IMG/VR virus record: IMGVR_UViG_3300035698_030612
Location: 1-33,476 of that record
Origin: a virus
Direction: 5' to 3' (one strand)
DNA length: 33,476 nucleotides
The position numbers and the translations under genes are program-made. The number at the start of each line of letters is the position of its first letter. The first letter of the stretch is position 1. A model generated the notes under the pieces. The model was not told where the DNA came from, made no database searches, and saw only the letters and a list, made by a program, of their open reading frames with translations. This document shows, piece after piece, positions 23,799 to 31,925 of the stretch.

Positions 23799-24692
23799 TT
23801 AAATGCCGCTTCTCTTATTATATACCCACTTGAACACTAGAGGACTAGAAAAGTTCCTAGCCCCAATGTTAACTGGTAAAGTAGACGGCTCAAATTTTTG
23901 AATACTTTTAACCCAACGAGTTTCATTATGATCAAAATAGTATGATACCGAAAAACCCTTTTCTTTATTATATAGAGTTCTTACCAATCCGCCAGATACA
24001 TATGGTTGAGGCTCATAAAGAGTTCTTCCGCTTAAATATTTCGTAATATCCATCATACTTCCGTAAGGTTTGTTAATAGGATATATCGATTGATCCTCAT
24101 ATCCATCTCTTCCATCCATAACTATATAGAGAGATTTAGGATTAAAAAATACATTTTGATCGTTTGTAGAACTTGCTGTGTGACTTATAGACGAGAGTTT
24201 CTCTCTCTGAGCTTCTGGTATAGGTCCCATAGTAATTATCGTTCCTGGGCTCATCTGGGGCAATCCAGCCCTAGAATATTTGATTTCTAAATCTACTAAC
24301 TCAATATCTGATGACCTAACTGGTACTACAACTTCATTTTGATCATCAGTTCCATATCCATCTGTAAGTACAGGTTCAACTCCATAAGCGTCTACCGCAA
24401 CCCCTATTCCAAATTCCGTTGTTCCGTATGGTATTTCTGTAGTATCTGTTGAATATGTAGTATCCAACCAACCAACATCAAGTCCACTAATAGCATAGGC
24501 TCTAAGCCTTACCGAAACTGTTGTAGGCATTGTTATAGGTTTGATAAATACTTCAGAAAAAATTGATGGTACAGATCCATCTAATGTAAAATATATAGTT
24601 GACGGCATATTGGAAGATAGCGAAACAACCTGCGGTATTCCAGATATTAACTGAACTACTGATTCCTCAGCAGTAATTGTAATAACAGCCAT
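23799..24692 (-). CDS. Probable virion protein with chitobiase-like C-terminal beta-sandwich domain
   Basis: This 297-residue protein has an N-terminal beta-rich domain (about residues 18-70) with IYFTLDGSVPS followed by alternating Thr/Val strands. This is the pattern of the chitobiase/hexosaminidase C-terminal domain, often used in phage surface or tail proteins. The middle is Gly/Tyr-rich (YGTTEFGIG, DGYGTDD), and the C-terminal part is mixed beta. No signal peptide is seen. A structural appendage or adhesin is the best guess. It is out of place among replication genes, so it may be a moron-like or decoration gene. GGAG lies 12 nt before the ATG. Confidence 0.65.
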   Translation of the reverse strand: MAVITITAEESVVQLISGIPQVVSLSSNMPSTIYFTLDGSVPSIFSEVFIKPITMPTTVSVRLRAYAISGLDVGWLDTTYSTDTTEIPYGTTEFGIGVAVDAYGVEPVLTDGYGTDDQNEVVVPVRSSDIELVDLEIKYSRAGLPQMSPGTIITMGPIPEAQREKLSSISHTASSTNDQNVFFNPKSLYIVMDGRDGYEDQSIYPINKPYGSMMDITKYLSGRTLYEPQPYVSGGLVRTLYNKEKGFSVSYYFDHNETRWVKSIQKFEPSTLPVNIGARNFSSPLVFKWVYNKRSGI

Positions 24693-24709
24693 TTATTATG
24701 TACGCTCCA

Positions 24710-24883
24710 TTATTTGGGTTGAGGCCCTTTATATGTAATCAAGAATCCTATTTCTATTTTCTTCCACGAACAATTTGATAAAAATTCAACTAAAGTATAT
24801 TTTTCAAACAATTCTTTATACCAAAAATCTATTGCTCTTCTTCCCGCTTTTTGTAAAGTAAGTCCTACAAACTCTTTTATCAT
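24710..24883 (-). CDS. Unknown small protein
   Basis: This 57-residue protein begins MIKEFVGLTLQKAGRRAIDF and ends KGPQPK. I chose the ATG at 24883 because GGAGGTG stands 5 nt before it; an in-frame TTG at 24907 would include the ribosome site in the protein. The sequence is partly helical and amphipathic, with no motif I recognise. It lies between the kinase-like gene and the virion-like gene, with a 66-nt gap upstream. Confidence 0.7.
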   Translation of the reverse strand: MIKEFVGLTLQKAGRRAIDFWYKELFEKYTLVEFLSNCSWKKIEIGFLITYKGPQPK

Positions 24884-24949
24884 TAGGCACCTCCGTAGGG
24901 CACCCAATGAATTTCATATTATCAGATGCCCAAAATATAATAAGGTATA

Positions 24950-25504
24950 TTATCTTTCGGGTCCATTAATTTCCTTCGTCAGTACAACTATTTTGATCAT
25001 CTGATCAATCTTTCTATTTAAATCTATTAAGTCTCCTGTGTTAAATACTACAGCATTTCCTAATAAATATTTAAGATCTATCTTGGTTTCAATAATTGGG
25101 CCGCCCAATGAAAAGTCTTTTTCAAAATCTCTAACAACAATTATGAACAGGCTCTTAATATTCCGCAACGCTTTTAATTCCTGAAAGGTTCTGACATCAG
25201 ATATAACCGCATCTGAATTGAGAAGTTCAATCTTATTTATTACAGGGGCTATAAAACAGTCTTCTCCAATCTCTAATTTCTTTTTTTCGCTATACTCCCA
25301 AAGACCCCTTCTCCAAACAAACCCTCTCTCTGTATGCCTGGCAGATTTAAAATCTGCTTCAGTTATGCCAATTGATAAAAAGTAATTTTTCTTAATTTCA
25401 TCAGCAAAAGCAAATCTCTTAAACCCGTGTTTTTCAACAAGAATTTTAGCTATTTCATCTTTTCCAGAACCTGGAGCACCTATTAATCCAATATGTGTGT
25501 TCAT
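24950..25504 (-). CDS. P-loop kinase, probable deoxynucleoside monophosphate kinase (T4 gp1-like)
   Basis: This 184-residue protein carries a P-loop, GAPGSGKD, at residues 9-16. A nucleotide-binding segment follows (FAFADEIKKNYF), and further on are a lid-like basic region (ARHTERGFVWRRGLWEY) and VISDVRTFQEL. The pattern of GSGKD then FADxIK resembles T4 gene 1 dNMP kinase, which supplies dNTP precursors. Other small P-loop kinases cannot be excluded. AAAGGAG precedes the ATG at good spacing. It lies downstream of sbcC in the same direction. Confidence 0.8.
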   Translation of the reverse strand: MNTHIGLIGAPGSGKDEIAKILVEKHGFKRFAFADEIKKNYFLSIGITEADFKSARHTERGFVWRRGLWEYSEKKKLEIGEDCFIAPVINKIELLNSDAVISDVRTFQELKALRNIKSLFIIVVRDFEKDFSLGGPIIETKIDLKYLLGNAVVFNTGDLIDLNRKIDQMIKIVVLTKEINGPER

Positions 25505-25539
25505 TCTAACTCCTTTAAATAATAGAAAATTGATAGGTT

Positions 25540-28290
25540 TTACTGTTTAAGTACACTCCCTGACGGACCTTTTTGAATTGTTATGATATTTTCGAACTTC
25601 TCTTTCATGGAGTCGTTATGTGTTATAACAAGTATTTTCATCTTTTTAGCCAGAACATTTATTGTTTCCGACAAGGCTTCAATGCCCTGTCTATCCAACG
25701 CTTGATCAACTTCATCTAAAAGCAAAAACTTAACATTACTGCCAACACGTCTCATAAGCAACTGACTCAAAGCCAACCTGAGTGCTATAGACATTCTAAC
25801 TTGTTCTCCACCACTAAGATCACCAAAATCAAGTATGTCGTTATTTATATTGATCTTTATATCAAAATTTTCTTTCCAAGTGCCCGTAGTAGTTTGCTTT
25901 TGTGTTACAAAATCTATAGTCATTTGATCATTACAAATTTGTTTTAGTATAAAATTCGTATACTTACGCAGATCCTCTGTAACATTTTCCATAATTATAG
26001 ATTGAATTCCATCTTTTCCAAAAGCTTTAGATATATTAGAATATACATCTATACTATTAGATATTTTATTTTTCTGTTCTTCAAGTGTGCGTTTTTCAGA
26101 AAGTCTTCTTTCTAATTCCTCATCATATCCTTGTAAGTATCCTAATTCAATACTTAATTTCACCATTATTTTCTTAACATTTTCATTACTTAAGAAAAGT
26201 TCATCTCTCTCCTCTATTGCTTTTTCTAATTGCGATTCTATTAAAGATGTTTCTCCATGAGATTTTTTTAAAACAATAAGGCGATGTTTATCCTCTTCAA
26301 AAGTGATTAAGTTTTCTGCTATTTTTATTATTTCTTTTTGTATAGCCTCATTATTTCTAGTTATATCTGTCGTGACAGACATTTTTTTAGAAATTATAAG
26401 ACCATATCTTTCAACATTAACCCTTGCCTCAAAGGCTTTGTTTATGGCTTTTTTTTCTTCTTGTATAGAAGAAATAAGACCATCTACTAGTGCCGTCTCC
26501 TCTTCTATTCTGTTTTTAATAAATTTTTCTTTTGCCGACCTCCTGTTAAGAACTCCTTTGGGATTTTTAACTTCTATTAAACAAGTCGGACATTCTTTGC
26601 CTGGTTTTAAAATTGTCAGATTTTTAAGATCTTTTTTAAGCCCATCTATAATAATTTTGTGATCATCTCTTCTATTAACCTTATCGTCCAGTGAAGACTG
26701 ACTATACAAAGCTCTCGGTGCTCGGCTTTTGTATATTTCTAAAAACCTATCTTCACCTGTCCCTCTGTCAGGATGTTCTACCAAAAGTATCTCTTTATAA
26801 AAATCTTCAATCTTATTTTCTAATAATCTGCATTCATTTTCTGCAGCCGAGTAATCGGAAACATTTTTAATCAGTTCTTTTTTTAACTCTTTTCTTCGCA
26901 AAATAATTGATTTAGACATTTTTACTATTATGTCTAACTCTTCTTTATTTTTTTTACTATCAAACTTCCCGTCAAACGCTAGCATATTTTCTATTTTAGA
27001 AATTTCACTTAATTTAATTGAAAGCTTTTTTTCTGCAACTTCCCCCTTTTTTTCTAAAGTAGACATATGTTCTTCAATTTCTTTTATTTTATCATCATTT
27101 TCTTTCTTTTTTACGTCCACACCACTAATAACTTTAATTCGCTCTTCTAAAACTTCCTTTTGTGATGAAAACTTCTTTTCAGATTTTTTAGATATTTTGT
27201 AAAATACATCCCAAATTCCTATTTGCAGCACTTCTTTTAGAACTTCCTTTCTTTCTGAAGTGCTGGCCGATGCGAATCCTGAAATATCATTTTGTCTAAA
27301 GTAATTAGAATTAACAAACGTACTATCATTCATATTTATTACTTCTACAATTTTTCTATTTGTTATAGTAGAGGTATCACACGACAAACCTTCAGAATCC
27401 CAGTTATCTTTCATTTTTTTAAAAAAAGCTACATCGGTGGTCGCAGACTTTTTATCAAGTTTTCTTATAATTTTAAAATGTTCTCCGTTAGATTCAAATT
27501 CGAAAATAACAGTACAAGACGCCTTTCCTCTTTTAACAACTTTATTTTTAGTACTAAATCTGCTTTTACCATAAAGAGACCATCGCATCGCATCGAAAAT
27601 GGCCGAGTTGTGAACGATAAATGTTTCTGCAATATAAAGATGCTCTTTAGAATTAACCTCTATATCAAAACATTCTATTTTTTCACTTTGCTGCGATATA
27701 TTAGTAATTCTGGTCCATAAAATATCAGAATCTCCAACCTCCTTGTTACCACCATATTTTAAATAATTTTTTCGTGACATAGCGTGGTTTGAAAGTCTGG
27801 TTTTATCTATCCCTTTAGTTGTTGACAAAGATTTACAAAATTTTTCAGGTACGCCATCAAAAGGGATTGTTCTAGTTTCTGCTATCCAATCTCCAATAGA
27901 TAAGTTTTCACTTGAAATGCAACCACTGGGTGTAAGAAAGGGATGCGTAGCTGCCGCAACTATTTTGGCTCCACTAGATGTTTCTATACTTAAAACATTC
28001 TTTTTTCCTAACTCAAACCAATTAACGACTTCTACTGGAACTACCTTGCCACTAACCATTCCTAACGTTTTTTTCCTTTTTTCCTGAACGAATGTTTTAA
28101 TGTCAATAGCCTCTTTTTTGTCGACATCATATATTAATGTATCTCCAGAAAGGCACTTTCCGACGCCATTGGAGACATCTGGATTTCCACTATGAGCACC
28201 TATTAAAAGAGCCACGTTAAACTGCGTAAAGTCTAATTCGGAATAGACATGTGATATGAAATTTTCCAATGTCAATTTGAGTGGGATCAT
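25540..28290 (-). CDS. sbcC: SbcC/Rad50-type ATPase (T4 gp46-like) interrupted by an intein
   Basis: This 916-residue protein is the SMC-like partner of the SbcD/gp47 nuclease, acting on DNA ends. The N-terminal half of its ATPase has NGVGK split from SAIF by an intein at residues 46-228. After splicing the Walker A motif NGVGKS is restored, and the host protein would be about 733 residues. A long coiled coil is rich in Lys and Glu, and the zinc hook is CPTC at 567-570. The ABC signature LSGGEQ (825-830), Walker B FLLLDEVDQ (855-863) and the switch histidine in ITHN follow at the C-terminus. The start overlaps the sbcD stop (ATGA). Confidence 0.95.
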   Translation of the reverse strand: MIPLKLTLENFISHVYSELDFTQFNVALLIGAHSGNPDVSNGVGKCLSGDTLIYDVDKKEAIDIKTFVQEKRKKTLGMVSGKVVPVEVVNWFELGKKNVLSIETSSGAKIVAAATHPFLTPSGCISSENLSIGDWIAETRTIPFDGVPEKFCKSLSTTKGIDKTRLSNHAMSRKNYLKYGGNKEVGDSDILWTRITNISQQSEKIECFDIEVNSKEHLYIAETFIVHNSAIFDAMRWSLYGKSRFSTKNKVVKRGKASCTVIFEFESNGEHFKIIRKLDKKSATTDVAFFKKMKDNWDSEGLSCDTSTITNRKIVEVINMNDSTFVNSNYFRQNDISGFASASTSERKEVLKEVLQIGIWDVFYKISKKSEKKFSSQKEVLEERIKVISGVDVKKKENDDKIKEIEEHMSTLEKKGEVAEKKLSIKLSEISKIENMLAFDGKFDSKKNKEELDIIVKMSKSIILRRKELKKELIKNVSDYSAAENECRLLENKIEDFYKEILLVEHPDRGTGEDRFLEIYKSRAPRALYSQSSLDDKVNRRDDHKIIIDGLKKDLKNLTILKPGKECPTCLIEVKNPKGVLNRRSAKEKFIKNRIEEETALVDGLISSIQEEKKAINKAFEARVNVERYGLIISKKMSVTTDITRNNEAIQKEIIKIAENLITFEEDKHRLIVLKKSHGETSLIESQLEKAIEERDELFLSNENVKKIMVKLSIELGYLQGYDEELERRLSEKRTLEEQKNKISNSIDVYSNISKAFGKDGIQSIIMENVTEDLRKYTNFILKQICNDQMTIDFVTQKQTTTGTWKENFDIKININNDILDFGDLSGGEQVRMSIALRLALSQLLMRRVGSNVKFLLLDEVDQALDRQGIEALSETINVLAKKMKILVITHNDSMKEKFENIITIQKGPSGSVLKQ
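27607..28155 (-). other. Mini-intein inserted in the Walker A motif of the SbcC/gp46 homologue
   Basis: The intein runs from C46 to N228 of the precursor (183 residues). It begins with CLSGDTLIYD (block A), has the block B core THPFL with T115 and H116, and ends with FDIEVNSKEHLYIAETFIVH then N, the F/G block, followed by serine as the +1 residue. A Cys first residue, a terminal His-Asn and a +1 Ser are the standard splicing residues. No LAGLIDADG or HNH endonuclease block is visible, and 183 residues is too short for one, so this is a mini-intein. It splits GK|S of the P-loop, a favoured and highly conserved insertion site. Confidence 0.93.
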
Positions 28291-29489
28291 TCGGAATACC
28301 TCTCTTTAATTATCTTGCTACCAATTTTTTTCATTTTCTCTTTCATATCTTTATCATCTATAAACTCTAAGTAATCCAAAAAGGATTTTAACGGATCTAT
28401 TCCCTCAGTTATAGTAGCTTTTCGTAATTGTCTTTTAGTAACTACTTGAACATGTATGTTAACGCAATGACTAATCTTTACCTCTTTTTTTAAGAAAATT
28501 TTGATTTTATCCTTATCTAAATCATATGTTGATTTTTCATTTATAAAAATATTAATTCTTACAATAGAATCTATCATATCATTCTTTTTTGAAAACTCAC
28601 TTAAAAATTCGATACACTCTTTCGTTACTTTACTACTCTTTGTAGTAGACTTATCTATAGTAATGTCATAGATCGGTCTAATTGGCAAGTTTTCAAATTT
28701 AAATAGGATATCGTTGTTAATAACTTCAACAAGCAATAGGTACTTGTTTTGCCCCGCATCTCCAAAATCTTTTCTTTCCATAGATCCTACATACGCAATG
28801 AGCGGATCTTTTCTAATAATTTGATGAGGGTGTACATGACCCATTATCACTCCATCTATTCCATTAAACATTGATTGGGGCAGGACAACTTCTCCTCCAT
28901 GTCCTTCTAAAACAGTATTTCCAAGCATTGTTCCTTGCAACATGAAATGACCTATTAATATTTTCGGGCCATCTTTAATGCTCCTAATTTCATATTGAAG
29001 CCTGTCTCGCAACCTGTCAACCGCTTCATCATTACTTTTACAATCTAACATTCTTTTTGTTCTAAAAGGAAAAAATATTAAATTTATAACATCTGAAGTG
29101 GTACTATCAGTACAAGCAATACTGTTTATATCAGCATAAACATGAACTCTGGGCAATTTTAAACATCTTAAAACATCAATTGTTGTAGCTCTCTGTTCTT
29201 GTATTAGGTCGTGATTACCAATAACAATGTGAGTATGTATTCCAAGTTCAGATAATCTTTGAATTTTTTCGGAAAACATCCCCAGCTCTGATGCTTGTGG
29301 ACGACGATATTCAAAAACATCTCCAGTTATTACTAAATGTTTTACTCCATTATTAATCATGTAATCAATTGTAAAATCAAAAGTATTAGAGAAATCAAGT
29401 AGTCTGGAATTTAACTGCCTATGTGAATCTATTCTTCCTAATGAATAGCCCCCACCAAAATGTGTATCGCCAAGAATAACTACTTTCAT
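28287..29489 (-). CDS. sbcD: SbcD/Mre11-type nuclease (T4 gp47-like)
   Basis: This 400-residue protein is the nuclease partner of the SbcC/gp46 homologue, processing double-strand ends for recombination. Calcineurin-fold motifs are GDTHFGG with D8 and H10, ITGDVFE (D57), GNHD (91-94, with N92, H93 and D94), IGHFM and GHVHPH near residue 230. A capping domain and a helical C-terminal part rich in Lys/Glu, likely to bind the partner, follow. The start overlaps the stop of the CHC2 gene by ATGA, with GGTGAATT ahead. The stop overlaps the next start, so the pair is coupled. Confidence 0.95.
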   Translation of the reverse strand: MKVVILGDTHFGGGYSLGRIDSHRQLNSRLLDFSNTFDFTIDYMINNGVKHLVITGDVFEYRRPQASELGMFSEKIQRLSELGIHTHIVIGNHDLIQEQRATTIDVLRCLKLPRVHVYADINSIACTDSTTSDVINLIFFPFRTKRMLDCKSNDEAVDRLRDRLQYEIRSIKDGPKILIGHFMLQGTMLGNTVLEGHGGEVVLPQSMFNGIDGVIMGHVHPHQIIRKDPLIAYVGSMERKDFGDAGQNKYLLLVEVINNDILFKFENLPIRPIYDITIDKSTTKSSKVTKECIEFLSEFSKKNDMIDSIVRINIFINEKSTYDLDKDKIKIFLKKEVKISHCVNIHVQVVTKRQLRKATITEGIDPLKSFLDYLEFIDDKDMKEKMKKIGSKIIKERYSE

Positions 29490-30127
29490 AATTCACCATT
29501 TTTATTTCTTTTAGAAATGCTCTTTTTAACCTTATCTGCTAAATTCTTAGCATACTCCCAATCTTCATGTCCTATGTTAGATAAAAATTCGTCTACCTTT
29601 TCTCCAACTTTTTGTGTCCATTTAAATTCTTTTTCAAATGAACTCGTTCTTATAAACTTTTTAATATAACCTCTTATAGAATTACCTATTTCCAACAAAT
29701 AAGGCTCTATGGTTTTCTGAGGATCAAAAACTGGTGATAAAAATTCTAATGAATCTAGTTTTAATTCATCCCACTTTCCATCCTTATCCATAATTCCTAT
29801 ATCTTTGGCTAATTTTTGGAGTGCTATTAAAGGGGGAGTTCCGTCAACAAGACTTACAAAATTTATAACTGTTCCAGTCGCATTACAACTAAAACAAAAA
29901 AACGAATTTGTTATATCAGATACAAACATAGACGGCGTTCGCTCTCTTCCATTGTTTCCTTTCCCTTTGTGAAAAGGACAGAAGCATCTGTGTGTAAATT
30001 CTTGCCCGGTAATTTTGCTTTCTAACTGAAGTCCATATTTGTTCATAAGTTCAACTATAGATACTTGTGAAATTATTAGATTTCTATATTTCCAAGCCGT
30101 GTCGGGATCGTTTTCTAAAAATTCCAT
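29486..30127 (-). CDS. Free-standing CHC2 zinc-finger primase protein
   Basis: This 213-residue protein carries the N-terminal zinc-binding domain of DnaG primases, which reads the initiation triplet on template DNA. It has CPFH (C50 and H53) and FFCFSC (C78 and C81), with the lead-in QVSIVELMNKYG and the end GTVINFV. No TOPRIM or polymerase motifs follow. Residues from about 105 on are helical and charged and match nothing I recognise. The catalytic half of a DnaG is encoded separately at 8039-8812, so the two probably form one primase. GGTGGAAT stands before the ATG, which lies inside the end of the FtsK-like gene. Confidence 0.9.
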   Translation of the reverse strand: MEFLENDPDTAWKYRNLIISQVSIVELMNKYGLQLESKITGQEFTHRCFCPFHKGKGNNGRERTPSMFVSDITNSFFCFSCNATGTVINFVSLVDGTPPLIALQKLAKDIGIMDKDGKWDELKLDSLEFLSPVFDPQKTIEPYLLEIGNSIRGYIKKFIRTSSFEKEFKWTQKVGEKVDEFLSNIGHEDWEYAKNLADKVKKSISKRNKNGEL

Positions 30128-31170
30128 ATTTTATTCCACCATGTTTTTTTTCTTATGTTGTTAGATATTTCTGTCTCAGAAATAAAAGAACCTTTAAATC
30201 TCGTAAAATTGTGACCAGTGCAATTTATAATTGAATCACCCTTGCCAATAAGTCTTTCCGCACCATTTCTATCTAATAAAATTCTACTATCAATTGGCGA
30301 ACTTACCTTACAACTCAATCTTCCTGGTAAATTAGCTTTAATAAGGCCAGTAACCACATCTACAGATGGTCTCTGTGTTGCTACAACTAAATGAATACCA
30401 CACGCACGAGATTTTTGTGCCAATTTACATATTAATTCTTGAGTTTCTTTTTTAGAAACCATCATTAAATCAGCTAACTCATCTACTACAATAACAACAT
30501 ATGGCATTATACCTTTATAAGTTGATATGTCTCTACACCCTTTTCTTTCTAATTTTGAAAACCTCTCTTCCATTTCTTCTACTAAATTCTTTAACAATTC
30601 TATTGAATCATTTACGTTTCGAGCTATTGGCCCATACAAATTGGACATATTTTTATAATAAGAAAACTCGACTCGCTTAGGATCTATGAGAGCAAAATTT
30701 ATATAGTTATTTTTATTTAACAATAGACTATTTATTATCACTTGTAGCATTATGGATTTTCCCGAACCTGTTGTTCCACCGATAAGTAGATGAGGCATTT
30801 TTACCAAATCAACTATCATGGGTGATCCATTTCTACATTTGCCCAGAGCAACTGGAAGTACAGCTTTTGAGTTTATAAATTCTGGACTATCAATTACATC
30901 TTTGAAAAATATGGTCTCAGGTTCTGAAATCATAATCTCCATTCTAATTATACCTTCTTTTGTAATTGGATAGATAATAGGCTCTGACAGAGCCTTTAAA
31001 GATAACGCTATCTCTGTTGCAAACTTCTCAAGTTGCCTATATGTTCCGCCTGGGTTCAAAACTATGTCAAATGTTAAAAACGTATTTTCTATTTTACATT
31101 GTTTGATATCTGCTTTGATCTTTAATTGTTCAAATAGAATGTTAAGCCTGGCTGTAACATCCTTGTACAT
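30115..31170 (-). CDS. ftsK: FtsK/SpoIIIE-type DNA motor domain, soluble
   Basis: This 351-residue protein contains the FtsK motor ATPase: Walker A GGTTGSGKS (131-139), LIDPKRVEF (161-169), Walker B VVIVVDELADL (225-235), and the FtsK signature AQKSRACGIHLVVATQRP with the downstream GRLSCKV and DSRILLD. The roughly 120 N-terminal residues resemble the alpha domain. There is no membrane segment and no gamma DNA-reading domain, so it is a cytoplasmic translocase. Possible roles are genome segregation, chromosome resolution or packaging aid. AAAGGAG precedes the ATG, and the stop lies inside the next gene. Confidence 0.92.
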   Translation of the reverse strand: MYKDVTARLNILFEQLKIKADIKQCKIENTFLTFDIVLNPGGTYRQLEKFATEIALSLKALSEPIIYPITKEGIIRMEIMISEPETIFFKDVIDSPEFINSKAVLPVALGKCRNGSPMIVDLVKMPHLLIGGTTGSGKSIMLQVIINSLLLNKNNYINFALIDPKRVEFSYYKNMSNLYGPIARNVNDSIELLKNLVEEMEERFSKLERKGCRDISTYKGIMPYVVIVVDELADLMMVSKKETQELICKLAQKSRACGIHLVVATQRPSVDVVTGLIKANLPGRLSCKVSSPIDSRILLDRNGAERLIGKGDSIINCTGHNFTRFKGSFISETEISNNIRKKTWWNKIWNF

Positions 31171-31353
31171 TTAACTCCTTTTGATAGTTTCTTTTCTAAT
31201 CCTATCACATAAATTTTTTAATAAATAATAGATACGGCGAGCTTCTATATCTTCTTTTCCATATATTTTTTTAAATGTTTTTTGATATTCTGCCTGTTCT
31301 GCATCCAATTCAACTAAAATTTTAGCAATAACAGCCTCTATCGAATCTGTCAT
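31171..31353 (-). CDS. Unknown small helical protein
   Basis: This 60-residue, all-helical, charged protein (MTDSIEAVIAKILVEL, ending RKETIKRS) is not recognised. Its ATG overlaps the stop of the upstream gene by 4 nt with AAGGAG ahead, and its stop directly precedes the ftsK-like start. It could be a small subunit or adaptor for that motor, judging from position only. Confidence 0.7.
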   Translation of the reverse strand: MTDSIEAVIAKILVELDAEQAEYQKTFKKIYGKEDIEARRIYYLLKNLCDRIRKETIKRS

Positions 31354-31925
31354 TCTCCTTCCTCTATAGAAATTTTAAGACCTAATCTTTTTGCCTCTTC
31401 TATAAGGTAATTCTTATCTGAATCTTGTGTTGCCGGATCCTTCTTTTCCAAAACTACTACTCTATCTTTAAGCTTTTTGTGTTCATAAGCCAGTTCGTTA
31501 CCAGCATCCCTTAATAATAAACTGAGCCTAACTGCATATATGCTAAGACTAAGGACACCTTCTCCTTCTTCTGGATTTATATTGTCTACAGCAATTGCTG
31601 CTCTAATCAGATTATCAATCATTATTGCTTCGCGTTCTTTTTCTTTATCTGTTTTATTTATCTTAAGAGTTTTCACATTAAGCAATTTACCAAATTCTCT
31701 CATAACTCCTATCAGTTCTTTTTTTGCGTTTTGAAGATTAGTAATAAACTTAACAGCATCTTCTGTCGGGGGAGCTATTTGTTCGTTTGGTATGTTTGGT
31801 TTAACGTTTTGTATTATTTTTGGTTTTTCTTGTTTTGGCTTTTCCCGCACTTTTGGAGCTTTTGATTTTAACTTCACTCCGCCCCGTGCTGGTTTTATCT
31901 GTTTTAGGTCTATTTTGTCTGCCAT
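31350..31925 (-). CDS. Unknown protein with basic N-terminus
   Basis: This 191-residue protein has a strongly basic, Pro/Lys-rich N-terminus (SKAPKVREKPKQEKPK), probably disordered. A helical domain (about residues 60-165) and an acidic end (SIEEGE) follow. The start is well supported by GGAGG (31935-31939), 9 nt before the ATG. The first 125 nt are also the coding end of the upstream gene in another frame. The basic tail suggests nucleic-acid contact. Family not recognised. Confidence 0.75.
   Translation of the reverse strand: MADKIDLKQIKPARGGVKLKSKAPKVREKPKQEKPKIIQNVKPNIPNEQIAPPTEDAVKFITNLQNAKKELIGVMREFGKLLNVKTLKINKTDKEKEREAIMIDNLIRAAIAVDNINPEEGEGVLSLSIYAVRLSLLLRDAGNELAYEHKKLKDRVVVLEKKDPATQDSDKNYLIEEAKRLGLKISIEEGE

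Noticed and set aside
24898-24931. GGGCA/TGCCC inverted repeat before the 24710-24883 gene
   Set aside because: The stem is only 5 bp with a 24-nt loop and no T-run, so it is too weak to call a terminator or regulator.
27607-28155. Homing endonuclease within the intein
   Set aside because: The region between the splicing blocks is too short and has no LAGLIDADG or HNH motif.
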